Below are positions 22,709 through 30,599 of a stretch of DNA of 44,152 bases, one piece after another. Within the stretch, counting starts at the first letter, position 1. Each line of letters begins with the position of its first letter. The notes under the pieces are model-generated. The model worked only from the letters and a program-made list of their open reading frames with translations, did no database searches and was not told the origin of the DNA. A program made the position numbers and the translations under genes. The DNA lies in IMG/VR virus record IMGVR_UViG_3300009156_000046, positions 1 to 44,152 of that record; one strand, 5' to 3'. The stretch is from a virus.

Positions 22709-23305
22709 TTACGTGCCGATCGCAACCCATTCGAAATTCTCGGTGCCGGTCGAGGCGATCAGCGTGCAATCGCCCGTCGCCGTGACCTTCCACGCATAGA
22801 CGGCCAGCGCGCCGGTCGCGTAGTTCGTGGACGCGACAGTGAGCACGCTCGTGCCCACGCCTGGCGCCGCCGTGCCTTCCAGCGAAACCGTCGCCGCAAC
22901 GACGGTCGAGAGGCCCGTGGTCACTGGCGTCGGATTGGACCCGTCCAGTGCTGTCACGCCGCGAGCCACTTTGTAGCCCGCCGCGACACCCGCGGCATAC
23001 GGGATCGTCGCCGAGGACGCGATCGTTTTGTTCGTCAGCGTGTTCGTGGTGTCGGTGCCGACGATCGTTGTGCTCGTGTTCGGAAACGTCAACGTGACCG
23101 CACCAGACGAGGCTGGATACGTCGACGTGGTGATGTTCGAGCCGCCGCCCGTCGCGATCTGATTCGTCAACGCCGTCAATGTCGCCGTGGTGCTCGAGGT
23201 TGTCGTCGTGCCGGCGTTCGTCACCGTGCCTTCGAAGCGCCAATTACCGGTGACGGTGTAATCGTCCGCCGGGATAAAGGCGCCGCCGTTGTTTTTATTC
23301 GCCAT
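22709..23305 (-). CDS. Virion structural protein, 198 aa
   Basis: Beta-rich Thr/Ala/Gly protein with the fibre-type linker TDTTNTLTNKTIASSATIPY and an N-terminal PADDYTVTGNWRFEGTVTN segment. No enzymatic motif. GGAG eight bases before the start supports ATG 23305. It could be a head-associated fibre or decoration protein. Confidence 0.65.
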   Translation of the reverse strand: MANKNNGGAFIPADDYTVTGNWRFEGTVTNAGTTTTSSTTATLTALTNQIATGGGSNITTSTYPASSGAVTLTFPNTSTTIVGTDTTNTLTNKTIASSATIPYAAGVAAGYKVARGVTALDGSNPTPVTTGLSTVVAATVSLEGTAAPGVGTSVLTVASTNYATGALAVYAWKVTATGDCTLIASTGTENFEWVAIGT

Positions 23306-23785
23306 TTATCGTGTCTCCGTTTTCGGCTGACGCCGCAGAATCGGCGTCTCCGGAATTTCGGCGACATGCTGTGCGGTCGTCGCCTCGAAGCGCGCGGCTT
23401 CGGCTTTGGCCTTCTCGCTCATCAACTGTTCGCTGTAGGCGCGTTCTGCCGCAGCCACAGCCAACCGCTGCTCGGCTTCCTCGAATGCCGCATGTGCTGC
23501 GGCCTGACCCTGGCAGTAGCCGCGCGACTGCAGATTGCGCGCTTCGACTTCATCCGCGGCATTCAGTTCGTGCTCGACTACGATCTTGCCGCTCATCTCA
23601 TCGCGCTTGACCTTGAAGAATCGCGCCGGGTATTCCTGAAAGCCAACCACTTCGCGCGGGCGTCCCGGCGGGCCGTATGGCGAGTAGCCCATCTCCCATT
23701 TCGCCATTTCTTTGGAATAGGCAGAGGCGGGGTTGTGGACAACCCCGCCCGGCCCTGATCGATCCGTGAATGCTGCCGATGCCAT
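23306..23785 (-). CDS. Hypothetical head-region protein, 159 aa
   Basis: N-terminus polar with Gly/Pro (SPYGPPGRPREVVGFQEYPAR), then a charged helix rich in Ala/Glu/Gln (AAHAAFEEAEQRLAVAAAER). Strong AAGGAG nine bases upstream of ATG 23785. Location between coat-proximal genes suggests a minor virion protein, possibly fibrous. Unknown family. Confidence 0.65.
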   Translation of the reverse strand: MASAAFTDRSGPGGVVHNPASAYSKEMAKWEMGYSPYGPPGRPREVVGFQEYPARFFKVKRDEMSGKIVVEHELNAADEVEARNLQSRGYCQGQAAAHAAFEEAEQRLAVAAAERAYSEQLMSEKAKAEAARFEATTAQHVAEIPETPILRRQPKTETR

Positions 23786-23798
23786 GTCTGAATGCTCC

Positions 23799-24425
23799 TT
23801 ACGACAGCGCCACGTCGAATCCGGTCGTCGTGCCGGAGAGTGCCGGACAATACCAGAGTTCGTTGTAGGCCAACAGTTCGATCATGGACCGCCCACTCGC
23901 ATCCTGCGTGAGCGTGACAATGGCGGACCCACCGATCCCGCCGGCCACAGTGATGACGTGCGCCGCCGCCGTCAGATTGAGAATCGTGAGCTTGGACCCG
24001 TTGAGGTCCTTCGACGGCACGGCGAGCGTCATGCCGGTATGCGCCGTGCCGCTGATGACGGCGATGGCATCACCACCAGCCGGCGGCAAGGCGATCGCGC
24101 CATCCGCTGAGTATTCATTGATCACCCTTCCACGCATCGCGATCGGGAAGGCATCCACGGTCTGTGGCGTGCCCTGCTGTGCCCAATCCGACGCCACGCC
24201 ATCCGTGACCTGTGCGCCGGACGGATGCGCGACGGCAACCGTGCCGTCCTGTCCTCGGAACACGGGCACAGTCAACGATCCCGATACGTAGCCTTTGGTG
24301 ACTTTGAAATCCTCATCACCGATGCGGAGTTTGTGGCCGATGGCGATCCCGGTCGCTGCGGCCACGGTGATCTTCTTGTCCGAAACCGCGCACGCGGCGC
24401 CAAGTGTGGTGTTGACAAGTGACAT
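23799..24425 (-). CDS. Head decoration-like protein, 208 aa
   Basis: All-beta small-domain protein (MSLVNTTLGAACAVSDKKITVAAATGIAIGHK, written here as a segment of two strands) with Gly-rich turns and the end SGRSMIELLAYNELWYCPAL that is common to phage head-stabilising proteins following the coat gene. GGAG precedes ATG 24425. It would cap or glue the coat shell. Confidence 0.6.
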   Translation of the reverse strand: MSLVNTTLGAACAVSDKKITVAAATGIAIGHKLRIGDEDFKVTKGYVSGSLTVPVFRGQDGTVAVAHPSGAQVTDGVASDWAQQGTPQTVDAFPIAMRGRVINEYSADGAIALPPAGGDAIAVISGTAHTGMTLAVPSKDLNGSKLTILNLTAAAHVITVAGGIGGSAIVTLTQDASGRSMIELLAYNELWYCPALSGTTTGFDVALS

Positions 24426-24428
24426 GAC

Positions 24429-25667
24429 TTAGCTCCACAGCCGGACGGCGAAGTAGGGAAGAATCGCTGCGACCCCGCCGATGGTGTCGCATCGCGACGG
24501 CTGCTGATCCGTCTGGATGTTGTATTGCTCCACCCAGCGAATCGCAATGTTCGTGTCCTTGTCGCCAACCGTCTTCGCATTCGCACCCGCGAGATTGTCC
24601 GGTAGATCGACCATCGCGAACGCGAAGGCCGCCGGATTGAACATCAACGACTGCCGCGTGCTCTGCGTCGCCAGCGTCGCCGAGACGGCGCCCGTCGAGC
24701 CGAGGAACGTCAGCGGCGCATCGTTGGCCGGCGAGTTCATCACCGTCTGGAGCTGCCCGCTCGGAATGATGCTCGGCGAGATGTTGAGTGTCGCCGTGCT
24801 CGAGCCCGACACGTCCGCCGTCAGCACGAACTGCTGCAGCGATCCGGTGTCGGTGTAGCTCTCCGGGTTGACGCCGTTGACGCCCGCGATCGTGAACACG
24901 TCGCCCTCTTTGAGCGCATACGTGCCGCCACCGTCCACCGTGATCGATGATCCGGTCTGGCCCGCGCTCGTCATCTGCCACGAAGACGAGGTAAACGTCC
25001 CGGTCGTGTGCGTCGGGATCAGCGGGTCCCAATACCATTCGTTGACGCCGAGTGCGGCGTTGGCGAACTGGCCGGTTTTGAAGTAGCTCGAAATCTGCGC
25101 GGAGGGATTGAACAGCGCGAAGTTCGCGGCGAGCAGCGCCGACTGCGTGAGCGGATCGATCACCGCGCACAATTCGTCGTCGGGGACGGCGTTGTTGTGC
25201 AACAGCGCGACGGCATCGGTCCATGTCTTGTTCGAAGACAACGGCGTGCCAGGCGAGCCGGCCGAGAAGTAGACCGACTTGTAGACTTCGGCACCGGCGA
25301 CGGCGTCCCACTTGTTCGCCTGTCGGCGTCCCGCGGGCCGGGTGTAGCGGTCCTGCACGCGCTCGACTTCCAACGCGGTCTGCGATGAACTCCACCCCAT
25401 GCCGACTTGGAACTGATGGTTGATGGTGAGCGGCACGGTCTGATTCAGGATGGACTGCTGCACGAGTCCCTGTCCCTCGAAGACCTGCCAGCGCTGTTGA
25501 ATGCGAACCTGGACGGTGTCGCCGATCTGCGCGCCTTCGGGCTTATTGCCCCAATTCTGTTTTTCCCAAGTGCGATCGAACTGGCCGATCAACTTCAAGT
25601 GATTCTTGAAGTTCATTGCCACGTCCTTGGTAACCCAAGTTGGCGAAATGAATGTATTGGTTGCCAA
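24429..25667 (-). CDS. Major coat protein, P22 gene 5-like, 412 aa
   Basis: The N-terminus (NTFISPTWVTKDVAMNFKNH then LIGQFDRTWE, GAQIGDTVQVRIQQRW) matches the P22 coat family, with the conserved 'N-T-x-x-(S/T)-P' and 'G-D-T' features; the rest contains the family's accessory-domain beta region (FTIAGVNGVNPESYTDTG). The start is unusual: the codon at 25667 is TTG, with no strong ribosome binding site, and a hairpin (25669-25687) lies immediately upstream. ATG 25616 (17 codons in) has a strong AAGGA, but would remove conserved residues. Confidence 0.8.
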   Translation of the reverse strand: MATNTFISPTWVTKDVAMNFKNHLKLIGQFDRTWEKQNWGNKPEGAQIGDTVQVRIQQRWQVFEGQGLVQQSILNQTVPLTINHQFQVGMGWSSSQTALEVERVQDRYTRPAGRRQANKWDAVAGAEVYKSVYFSAGSPGTPLSSNKTWTDAVALLHNNAVPDDELCAVIDPLTQSALLAANFALFNPSAQISSYFKTGQFANAALGVNEWYWDPLIPTHTTGTFTSSSWQMTSAGQTGSSITVDGGGTYALKEGDVFTIAGVNGVNPESYTDTGSLQQFVLTADVSGSSTATLNISPSIIPSGQLQTVMNSPANDAPLTFLGSTGAVSATLATQSTRQSLMFNPAAFAFAMVDLPDNLAGANAKTVGDKDTNIAIRWVEQYNIQTDQQPSRCDTIGGVAAILPYFAVRLWS

Positions 25668-25668
25668 T

Positions 25669-25687
25669 GCCGTCTCTCAGGGACGGC
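25669..25687 (-). promoter_or_regulatory. Hairpin immediately upstream of the coat gene start
   Basis: On the minus strand GCCGTC and GACGGC form a six-base-pair stem with the loop CCTGAGA, ending one base before the TTG start of the coat gene. It could limit or shape ribosome access and takes the place of a clean ribosome binding site. No T-run follows, so it is not a typical terminator. Confidence 0.45.
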
Positions 25688-25696
25688 GACGGTCAC

Positions 25697-26800
25697 TTAC
25701 CTGCGCTTACGGCCAAAGTATTTTTCGTGGTTCAGGATACTCGAGTCGTCATCGCTAGGCGGTTCGTCGCCTGTCTTCAACGGCCCGGTCCCCAAGGGTG
25801 TGGGGGGACGAGGAGCCACGAGTATCGGCTGCTGTGCGGGGGGCGACGCACCCTTCTGAACGTCGATGTCCCGCACGTAACGGTTGAGGCGGCGTCGCAT
25901 TAACGCGACGGATGGAGCACTGAGATCATCACCGAACGGAATGGCAAACGCGATGGCATCTTCCAAGTGTTCAGGATGAGTCGCGAGATAATACATCAGT
26001 TTCGGCGCGGTGTCTACATCGCTCGCGATGGCCTGGATCATGACGTTCGGCAACGCCAGTTCCGGCACGTTCACCCGGTCTAATGCCGCTTGGAAGTCTG
26101 GCTCGGTTTTTTCGAACTCCGCGATCTTCGCGTCGAGTGCGGCCTTGACTTCGTGAGACTTCGCAATCGCCTCATGCTGCGACTGTTGCGCGCGTTGCGC
26201 CAGAATCATTTGCTGCGCGTCATGAATCTGTCGGCGGAACTCGTGCCCGGCTACGGCGCGGTAATACTCCGTGGCTGGATCTTCAGCCGTGGCGAAGTCT
26301 TCCGGCTTCGGCACGGGCTCGGCGAATGGCGCGGGCTGATTGGTCGGCTGCGTGCCGGCTGGCGCGACTTGCTGGTAAGGCTGCAGTTGCTGTTGCGGAG
26401 CGGCCGGCGGCGCGCTTGAGGCTTTCCGCGCATCACGGAGCGCTTCAGCCATTTCCACTTGTCGACGCAACCCGAATGCGCGGTCGCTTTCGCCTAGTTG
26501 CTTTTCGATTTTGATGCCTGCATCGGCTTCCGCTTGCCGCCAACGCCTCGTGAGTTCCGAAATCTGGTCTACGTCTTTCGCTGTAGCCTGCTGGCTCTGT
26601 GCGCGCTTACGAAATCGTCCACCGGGATCGCGGTCAGCGTCGTCGTCGGTCGCGGCTGCGGCTGCGGCGCCGTTCGGCGGTGGAGATTGCGGATCGCGCT
26701 GCGCGCCAGGGCCGAATTGTGCTTCGTGATCGGCCAGTGAGGTTTCGACAGGCGCTTCAACGGCTGGCGCTTCACTCGGTGCCGCGACTTCCACGTCCAT
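25697..26800 (-). CDS. Scaffolding protein (P22 gp8-like in position), 367 aa
   Basis: Very Pro/Ala/Gln/Asp-rich and mostly helical, with a disordered N-terminus and a basic C-terminal tail (HEKYFGRKRR), as expected for a P22-type scaffold whose C-terminus binds coat. Residues about 75-130 and 190-260 form helices. It lies between portal and coat, its usual place, with TAATG coupling to the portal gene. No enzyme motif. Confidence 0.75.
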   Translation of the reverse strand: MDVEVAAPSEAPAVEAPVETSLADHEAQFGPGAQRDPQSPPPNGAAAAAATDDDADRDPGGRFRKRAQSQQATAKDVDQISELTRRWRQAEADAGIKIEKQLGESDRAFGLRRQVEMAEALRDARKASSAPPAAPQQQLQPYQQVAPAGTQPTNQPAPFAEPVPKPEDFATAEDPATEYYRAVAGHEFRRQIHDAQQMILAQRAQQSQHEAIAKSHEVKAALDAKIAEFEKTEPDFQAALDRVNVPELALPNVMIQAIASDVDTAPKLMYYLATHPEHLEDAIAFAIPFGDDLSAPSVALMRRRLNRYVRDIDVQKGASPPAQQPILVAPRPPTPLGTGPLKTGDEPPSDDDSSILNHEKYFGRKRR

Positions 26801-29076
26801 TAGTCCCCACTTCCATTCGTTGACGGTTTCGGCATCACGTCGGCTTCATGTGAGAGCAAGTCTTTGGCATGGACGTGCTCCACGTTTCGCATCCCGAGTT
26901 CGTGCGCGTGCTCCTGCGTTAGCCGGCGTTCTTCCATGAACTTTTCGATCGTCCGCATTTCCTCTTGCCGGGCCTGATCCGCTTGCACGAGCAACTTGCT
27001 TTGTTCCGCCAGTTCCGCGATCTGATTCTTCATCTCCGCGATGAGGATCGCCGTCGCGTTGTTGCCCTGCGCGACTTGCAGCTTCGTCTCGTTATCCTTG
27101 TCCGTCGTCGCTGCATCAGAGAGCGCTTTGATTTGCGCCTGCTCAATGCGCGCGTGCTTGTCGGCTTTGAGCTGCATCATCTCCTGCGCGAGGAGTGCGC
27201 CTTGCTCCATCGCTTGCTTGAGCCGCGGATCGACGGGTTGCCCTTGCTGCAACATTTCCACGACCGGCGGCGCGAGCACGGCGCGATACCGCTTCGCCAT
27301 GTCGTCATCGCCGGCCAGTTCGAAGAATCGATCGCCAATAATCGCGAGTTGTTCGGGCGACTTCTCGATCAAGCCCGCCATAAGCGAGAGGCGTTCCGCT
27401 TGTTTCGTTTCGTAGAACTTCGTCGCTTCGATCGCGACGTTGAAGGAACCATCCTTCGTCAGCGTATACGTCTTCGGCTCGTGTCCTTCGTGCTGCGCCG
27501 GATCGTAGGGCTGCGGCATCCCGTTGGCAGTCGGCGTCACGAATGGTTTCCCAATCATCACGCGCTCAGCCTTCTGCGAGCCGTTCATCATCGACACGAT
27601 CCGGCCGGGACGAATGCCGTAGATCGGGTAGAGCAAATCGTTGACGATCGCGCCTTCGTAATGCACCGATCGGATCAAGTTTGAGAGATAGTTGGACGTG
27701 CCGCGCGCCGCTTCGTCCAACAACGTGCTTGCCATTGCGCCAGAGCGCACGTCGGGATGGGTATCGGCGAGATTCGCTTGTCCGATCGTCGCCATGATGG
27801 ATTGATCGAACGCGCCAATCATGAGCGCCATTGCCTGTATCGGCGGCTCTGCGTTCTGCCGTTCGGGCGGTGGAATCGGCTGGAGCGTGGTCGGATCGAC
27901 TGCGTTGTAAACCAGATACGGCCAGTTGCGGACGGCTTGCTCTTTCCACTGCGCTTCGAATTGTTCGATCGATCCATTCGCGACAAGCCACGGCGCTTTC
28001 GGTGCGAGCGCAATCGCTTCGACCGCGTTACTCACCATCGCGTTGTAGGCTTTCTGTGGATCGCGCGCTGGCCGGACCAATCCCTCGTAACGGCGTTCTT
28101 TGTCGAAGACGTGGATTTCTTCGCCGACGATTTTAATGAGCGGAATGAACTTCCCCGGCCAGTCGGTTTCCTCAAGGGTGTTCACGCCATCGATGAGCGC
28201 AGACTTGACGGTTTTGACAACGCGCTGACGCTTGCGCTCTGGCGGCAACGCCTTCACGAAGTCCTTGTCTAGCGCAGCGGCTCGGACCACGGAGCCGTCG
28301 CCAAGCAGCACCAACTCGTAGCGCTCGCGTTCGTAGCGCCAGTAGCGCGTCACGCGCACGAAACGATTCTCGCCCTCCTGCTGAATCCACCCTGGCGCCG
28401 TGTCGGCATACGCGCGCCATTCGTCATCGGTGACGGTGCCTTTCGCGAGTGGATTGTTTTGGCCGTTCGCCATGCGCGGGAACTTGTCGCGATACAAATC
28501 CCACGGCATGTCACGACCGACGAAGGCCCATTCGATGTCGGAGCCGTCCGGCTGTTCGTGCGACGGATCGGCCAACACGGCGAATTGATCGTAGAACCGT
28601 TCGTAGATGATTTCTTGATCGAACGAATCGGCGTCTACGTCTTGCGTCGAAATGCCATACCAGCCACGGCCGGAAATGGCCGCGCGATTCGCGGCCCACA
28701 TGCGCGCGTCTTTCGCGTTCGACTGCCGCTGAATCCGCCGCGCGAGTCCTTCGCGCAATTCGATTTCGTTGTCGTCAATCTGTCCGCCGAAGTCATCGGC
28801 CGCAGTCACCGACATGCCGAGATCGGCCTGGAGTTCGTCGTTCTGAATTTTGCGGATCGGATCGCGAACTTTGTTGATGGTCAGACATGGACGCGACGGC
28901 ACGGATGGCGCGGAGCCGTCAGAGCTAGAGCCCTTGCGAAGTTTCTTGATGTCCTCGTCCCATTGCGTTTCGCCCTGATAAAAACCGAGGTCGGCTTTTT
29001 CGCGATCACGCTGCGTCTTGTCCGCTTCATCGGCGAACTTAAATCTCTTGCGCGCGAGTTCGAGATCGACAGCCAT
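26800..29076 (-). CDS. Portal protein, P22 gp1-like, 758 aa
   Basis: A long portal with the family features: N-terminal FADEADKTQRDREKADLGFYQG, RPCLTINKVRDPIRKIQNDELQ, a central ISTQDVDADSFDQEIIYERF then DPSHEQPDGSDIEWAFVGRD-like wing, a large crown with helices, and a long Gln/Glu/Ala-rich C-terminal barrel helix (EQSKLLVQADQARQEEMRTI). Length agrees with P22-type portals. It would form the dodecameric ring at one vertex. TAATG overlaps scaffold, and ATG 29076 overlaps the upstream stop by one base. Confidence 0.85.
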   Translation of the reverse strand: MAVDLELARKRFKFADEADKTQRDREKADLGFYQGETQWDEDIKKLRKGSSSDGSAPSVPSRPCLTINKVRDPIRKIQNDELQADLGMSVTAADDFGGQIDDNEIELREGLARRIQRQSNAKDARMWAANRAAISGRGWYGISTQDVDADSFDQEIIYERFYDQFAVLADPSHEQPDGSDIEWAFVGRDMPWDLYRDKFPRMANGQNNPLAKGTVTDDEWRAYADTAPGWIQQEGENRFVRVTRYWRYERERYELVLLGDGSVVRAAALDKDFVKALPPERKRQRVVKTVKSALIDGVNTLEETDWPGKFIPLIKIVGEEIHVFDKERRYEGLVRPARDPQKAYNAMVSNAVEAIALAPKAPWLVANGSIEQFEAQWKEQAVRNWPYLVYNAVDPTTLQPIPPPERQNAEPPIQAMALMIGAFDQSIMATIGQANLADTHPDVRSGAMASTLLDEAARGTSNYLSNLIRSVHYEGAIVNDLLYPIYGIRPGRIVSMMNGSQKAERVMIGKPFVTPTANGMPQPYDPAQHEGHEPKTYTLTKDGSFNVAIEATKFYETKQAERLSLMAGLIEKSPEQLAIIGDRFFELAGDDDMAKRYRAVLAPPVVEMLQQGQPVDPRLKQAMEQGALLAQEMMQLKADKHARIEQAQIKALSDAATTDKDNETKLQVAQGNNATAILIAEMKNQIAELAEQSKLLVQADQARQEEMRTIEKFMEERRLTQEHAHELGMRNVEHVHAKDLLSHEADVMPKPSTNGSGD

Positions 29077-29268
29077 TCAGGATTTCGCGACGTGGATGGA
29101 CGCGGAGCGCCGCGCATCACATTTTCGGCAGATGTCTTCGTGTCGCGTGATGTCGTAGCCGCGCCAGTCATGACGTTGGCCGTCCGTGCATGGCGTATCG
29201 GTCAGCCAGCGCTCAATCATGGCGGCGTGGAGTGCTTGCGATTGCGGCGTCGAAGTGGATTTGCTCAT
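29077..29268 (-). CDS. Small protein with possible zinc site, 63 aa
   Basis: Contains TPCTDGQRHDWRGYDITRHE followed by CRKC, three or four potential ligands (Cys, His). Between portal and a small 'SKAQ' gene, ATGA overlap with it. No family recognised. Confidence 0.55.
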   Translation of the reverse strand: MSKSTSTPQSQALHAAMIERWLTDTPCTDGQRHDWRGYDITRHEDICRKCDARRSASIHVAKS

Positions 29269-29426
29269 TTCGCGACGTGCCGTGGTAAGCCCTTGGTCGG
29301 TGTGCGGGCGTAGTCGGCGAGCTGCTTGAGCGTCATGGAGGCGCGGAGTTTCCGTGCTTTCGGAAACGTGGCGCCATGTTCGGCGGCGCGCATGAGATTC
29401 GCTTGCGCTTTAGAAACTGCGGGCAA
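29265..29426 (-). CDS. Small basic SKAQ protein, 53 aa
   Basis: The frame is open to 29465, but TTG 29426 has a perfect AGGAG seven bases upstream and gives MPAVSKAQANLM...KLRASMTLKQLADYARTPTKGLP, matching a small phage family (start 'MPAxSKAQ', end 'KGLP'). The role is unknown; in such phages it lies near head genes. It overlaps the end of the upstream gene. Confidence 0.7.
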   Translation of the reverse strand: MPAVSKAQANLMRAAEHGATFPKARKLRASMTLKQLADYARTPTKGLPRHVAK

Positions 29427-29673
29427 TGAACCGCTCCTGGCGAATCGGCGGATGGGACCAACCACACTTCATGCAGATATCGCGCTGCTCATCTTGCCGG
29501 AACGGTCCAGCATTGCCGCAGTGCTCGCAGGGATCGATTCGCGCGATTCTCACGGAATCCGCCATACGCTGAGCATAGCTTGCCTGCATGAGCACGCCGA
29601 CCATCTCGCCGATGTCGTAGCTCGCTGGCGAGTCGTAGGCGTCTCGTGTTTTCTGTAATCGTGCGTCAGGCAT
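29410..29673 (-). CDS. Small zinc-ribbon protein, 87 aa
   Basis: ATG 29673 (MPDARLQKT) overlaps the upstream stop as TGATG; the longer frame is not used. The C-terminal half has CEHCGNAGPF and CMKCGW, a clear two-CxxC zinc ribbon, following a helical part. Probably DNA- or protein-binding. Position just after the portal-proximal cluster gives no clear function. Confidence 0.65.
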   Translation of the reverse strand: MPDARLQKTRDAYDSPASYDIGEMVGVLMQASYAQRMADSVRIARIDPCEHCGNAGPFRQDEQRDICMKCGWSHPPIRQERFIARSF

Positions 29674-29951
29674 CAGCGAATCCGAGTTGATGTGCCGTCT
29701 GTGAAGATTTCGTAGACGACCGAGTTGCTGGTCGAGAAGCACCGACCATATAGCACGTCCACGCTATCCGCCGCGAACTTGTGGTCGCATAACACGCGAA
29801 TCGGATTTTTGAGTGGGTTTACCGTCAATTGCGGACGCGGACTCGGAGCGACAGATTCGGAGGCTTCGATCAAAGCCGGAGCGATCGAAGTTGCCGCCAC
29901 GGCGCCGGCGAGTCGTGCGAAAAACGCGCGACGTTTCAGCGGCTCAGACAT
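29673..29951 (-). CDS. Protein with Tat-like signal peptide, 92 aa
   Basis: ATG 29951 gives MSEPLKRRAFFARLAGAVAA then TSIAPALIEA, a twin-arginine (RRAFFA) motif followed by a hydrophobic stretch, resembling a Tat signal. The mature part is beta-rich (LTVNPLKNPIRVLCDHKFA, DSVDVLYGRCFSTSNSVVY) with two Cys. In a phage this may be a real export signal or a membrane anchor. It overlaps the upstream stop by 16 bases. Confidence 0.6.
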   Translation of the reverse strand: MSEPLKRRAFFARLAGAVAATSIAPALIEASESVAPSPRPQLTVNPLKNPIRVLCDHKFAADSVDVLYGRCFSTSNSVVYEIFTDGTSTRIR

Positions 29952-30172
29952 GCTTCGAATTCCTTCGGCATCTGCTCTATTGAACAGGTTTTCAAACGCC
30001 CATACGCCTCCACCGAAAACGCCACTGTGACGTGTCTGACGCGAATCGTGAAGCACCCATCGGCGTGGACTGTTTCCGCGCGCAACTCTGGATGCCCAAG
30101 CCACGACGCGAATTGCTGCCCGATGAAGCCATCACGCCAACCGCGCTTGATATTCGCCTGTTCGATGTTCAT
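29936..30172 (-). CDS. Hypothetical protein, 78 aa
   Basis: Mixed alpha/beta, e.g. GWRDGFIGQQFASWLGHPEL then TVHADGCFTIRVRHVTVAFS. ATGA overlap with 30169 gene. No motif recognised. Short gene in the head-proximal part of the leftward operon. Confidence 0.6.
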   Translation of the reverse strand: MNIEQANIKRGWRDGFIGQQFASWLGHPELRAETVHADGCFTIRVRHVTVAFSVEAYGRLKTCSIEQMPKEFEACLSR

Positions 30173-30480
30173 CGCTGCGCCTGCTTCGCGGCACGAGCGG
30201 CCTTGAACGCTTCGACCTTCTCGGTGATGTCTTTCGGCAGTGGTGGAACTTCGCGTTGTGGATGATTCACGAGGGCTTGATGCACGAATGCTCGCGTATT
30301 GGCTCCGCCGAGTTCGTGCTTCTCGATCGCCTCCAGTAGCTTCGTCATTTTCGACGCATCAGCGACGGAGTGCATGACCCACGGATCGCGGGCGAGGTGT
30401 CGACGCAATTTCAGCAACCGATCAGGCGTGAGTTCCCGATGTAGGAGGCGCGCGCTGAGGTCATCGGCATCGAAGGGCAT
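30169..30480 (-). CDS. Helical protein, 103 aa
   Basis: Basic helical protein (DDLSARLLHRELTPDRLLKL, WVMHSVADASKMTKLLEAIE). Its start is uncertain: ATG 30480 (MPFDAD) or GTG 30507 (ten residues longer); neither has a good ribosome binding site. The 119-base gap upstream to the terminase gene shows no other gene. Unknown family. Confidence 0.6.
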   Translation of the reverse strand: MPFDADDLSARLLHRELTPDRLLKLRRHLARDPWVMHSVADASKMTKLLEAIEKHELGGANTRAFVHQALVNHPQREVPPLPKDITEKVEAFKAARAAKQAQR

Positions 30481-30599
30481 TAGGAATCGCCGATACTTTT
30501 CTCGCACATGAGGTGAAGGACATGAACGATTGGCTCAAGAACGGCGAAAAGAACCAAGCTCCATCCCCCAGGAACGCCACTAACTCTAGCACAAGTCAT

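Noticed and set aside
24316-25395. 359-codon minus-strand frame in the coat gene region
   Set aside because: Arg/Gly/His-rich composition and full overlap with the coat gene in another frame show it is a shadow.
28459-29313. 284-codon plus-strand frame
   Set aside because: Opposite the portal gene; no motif, shadow composition.
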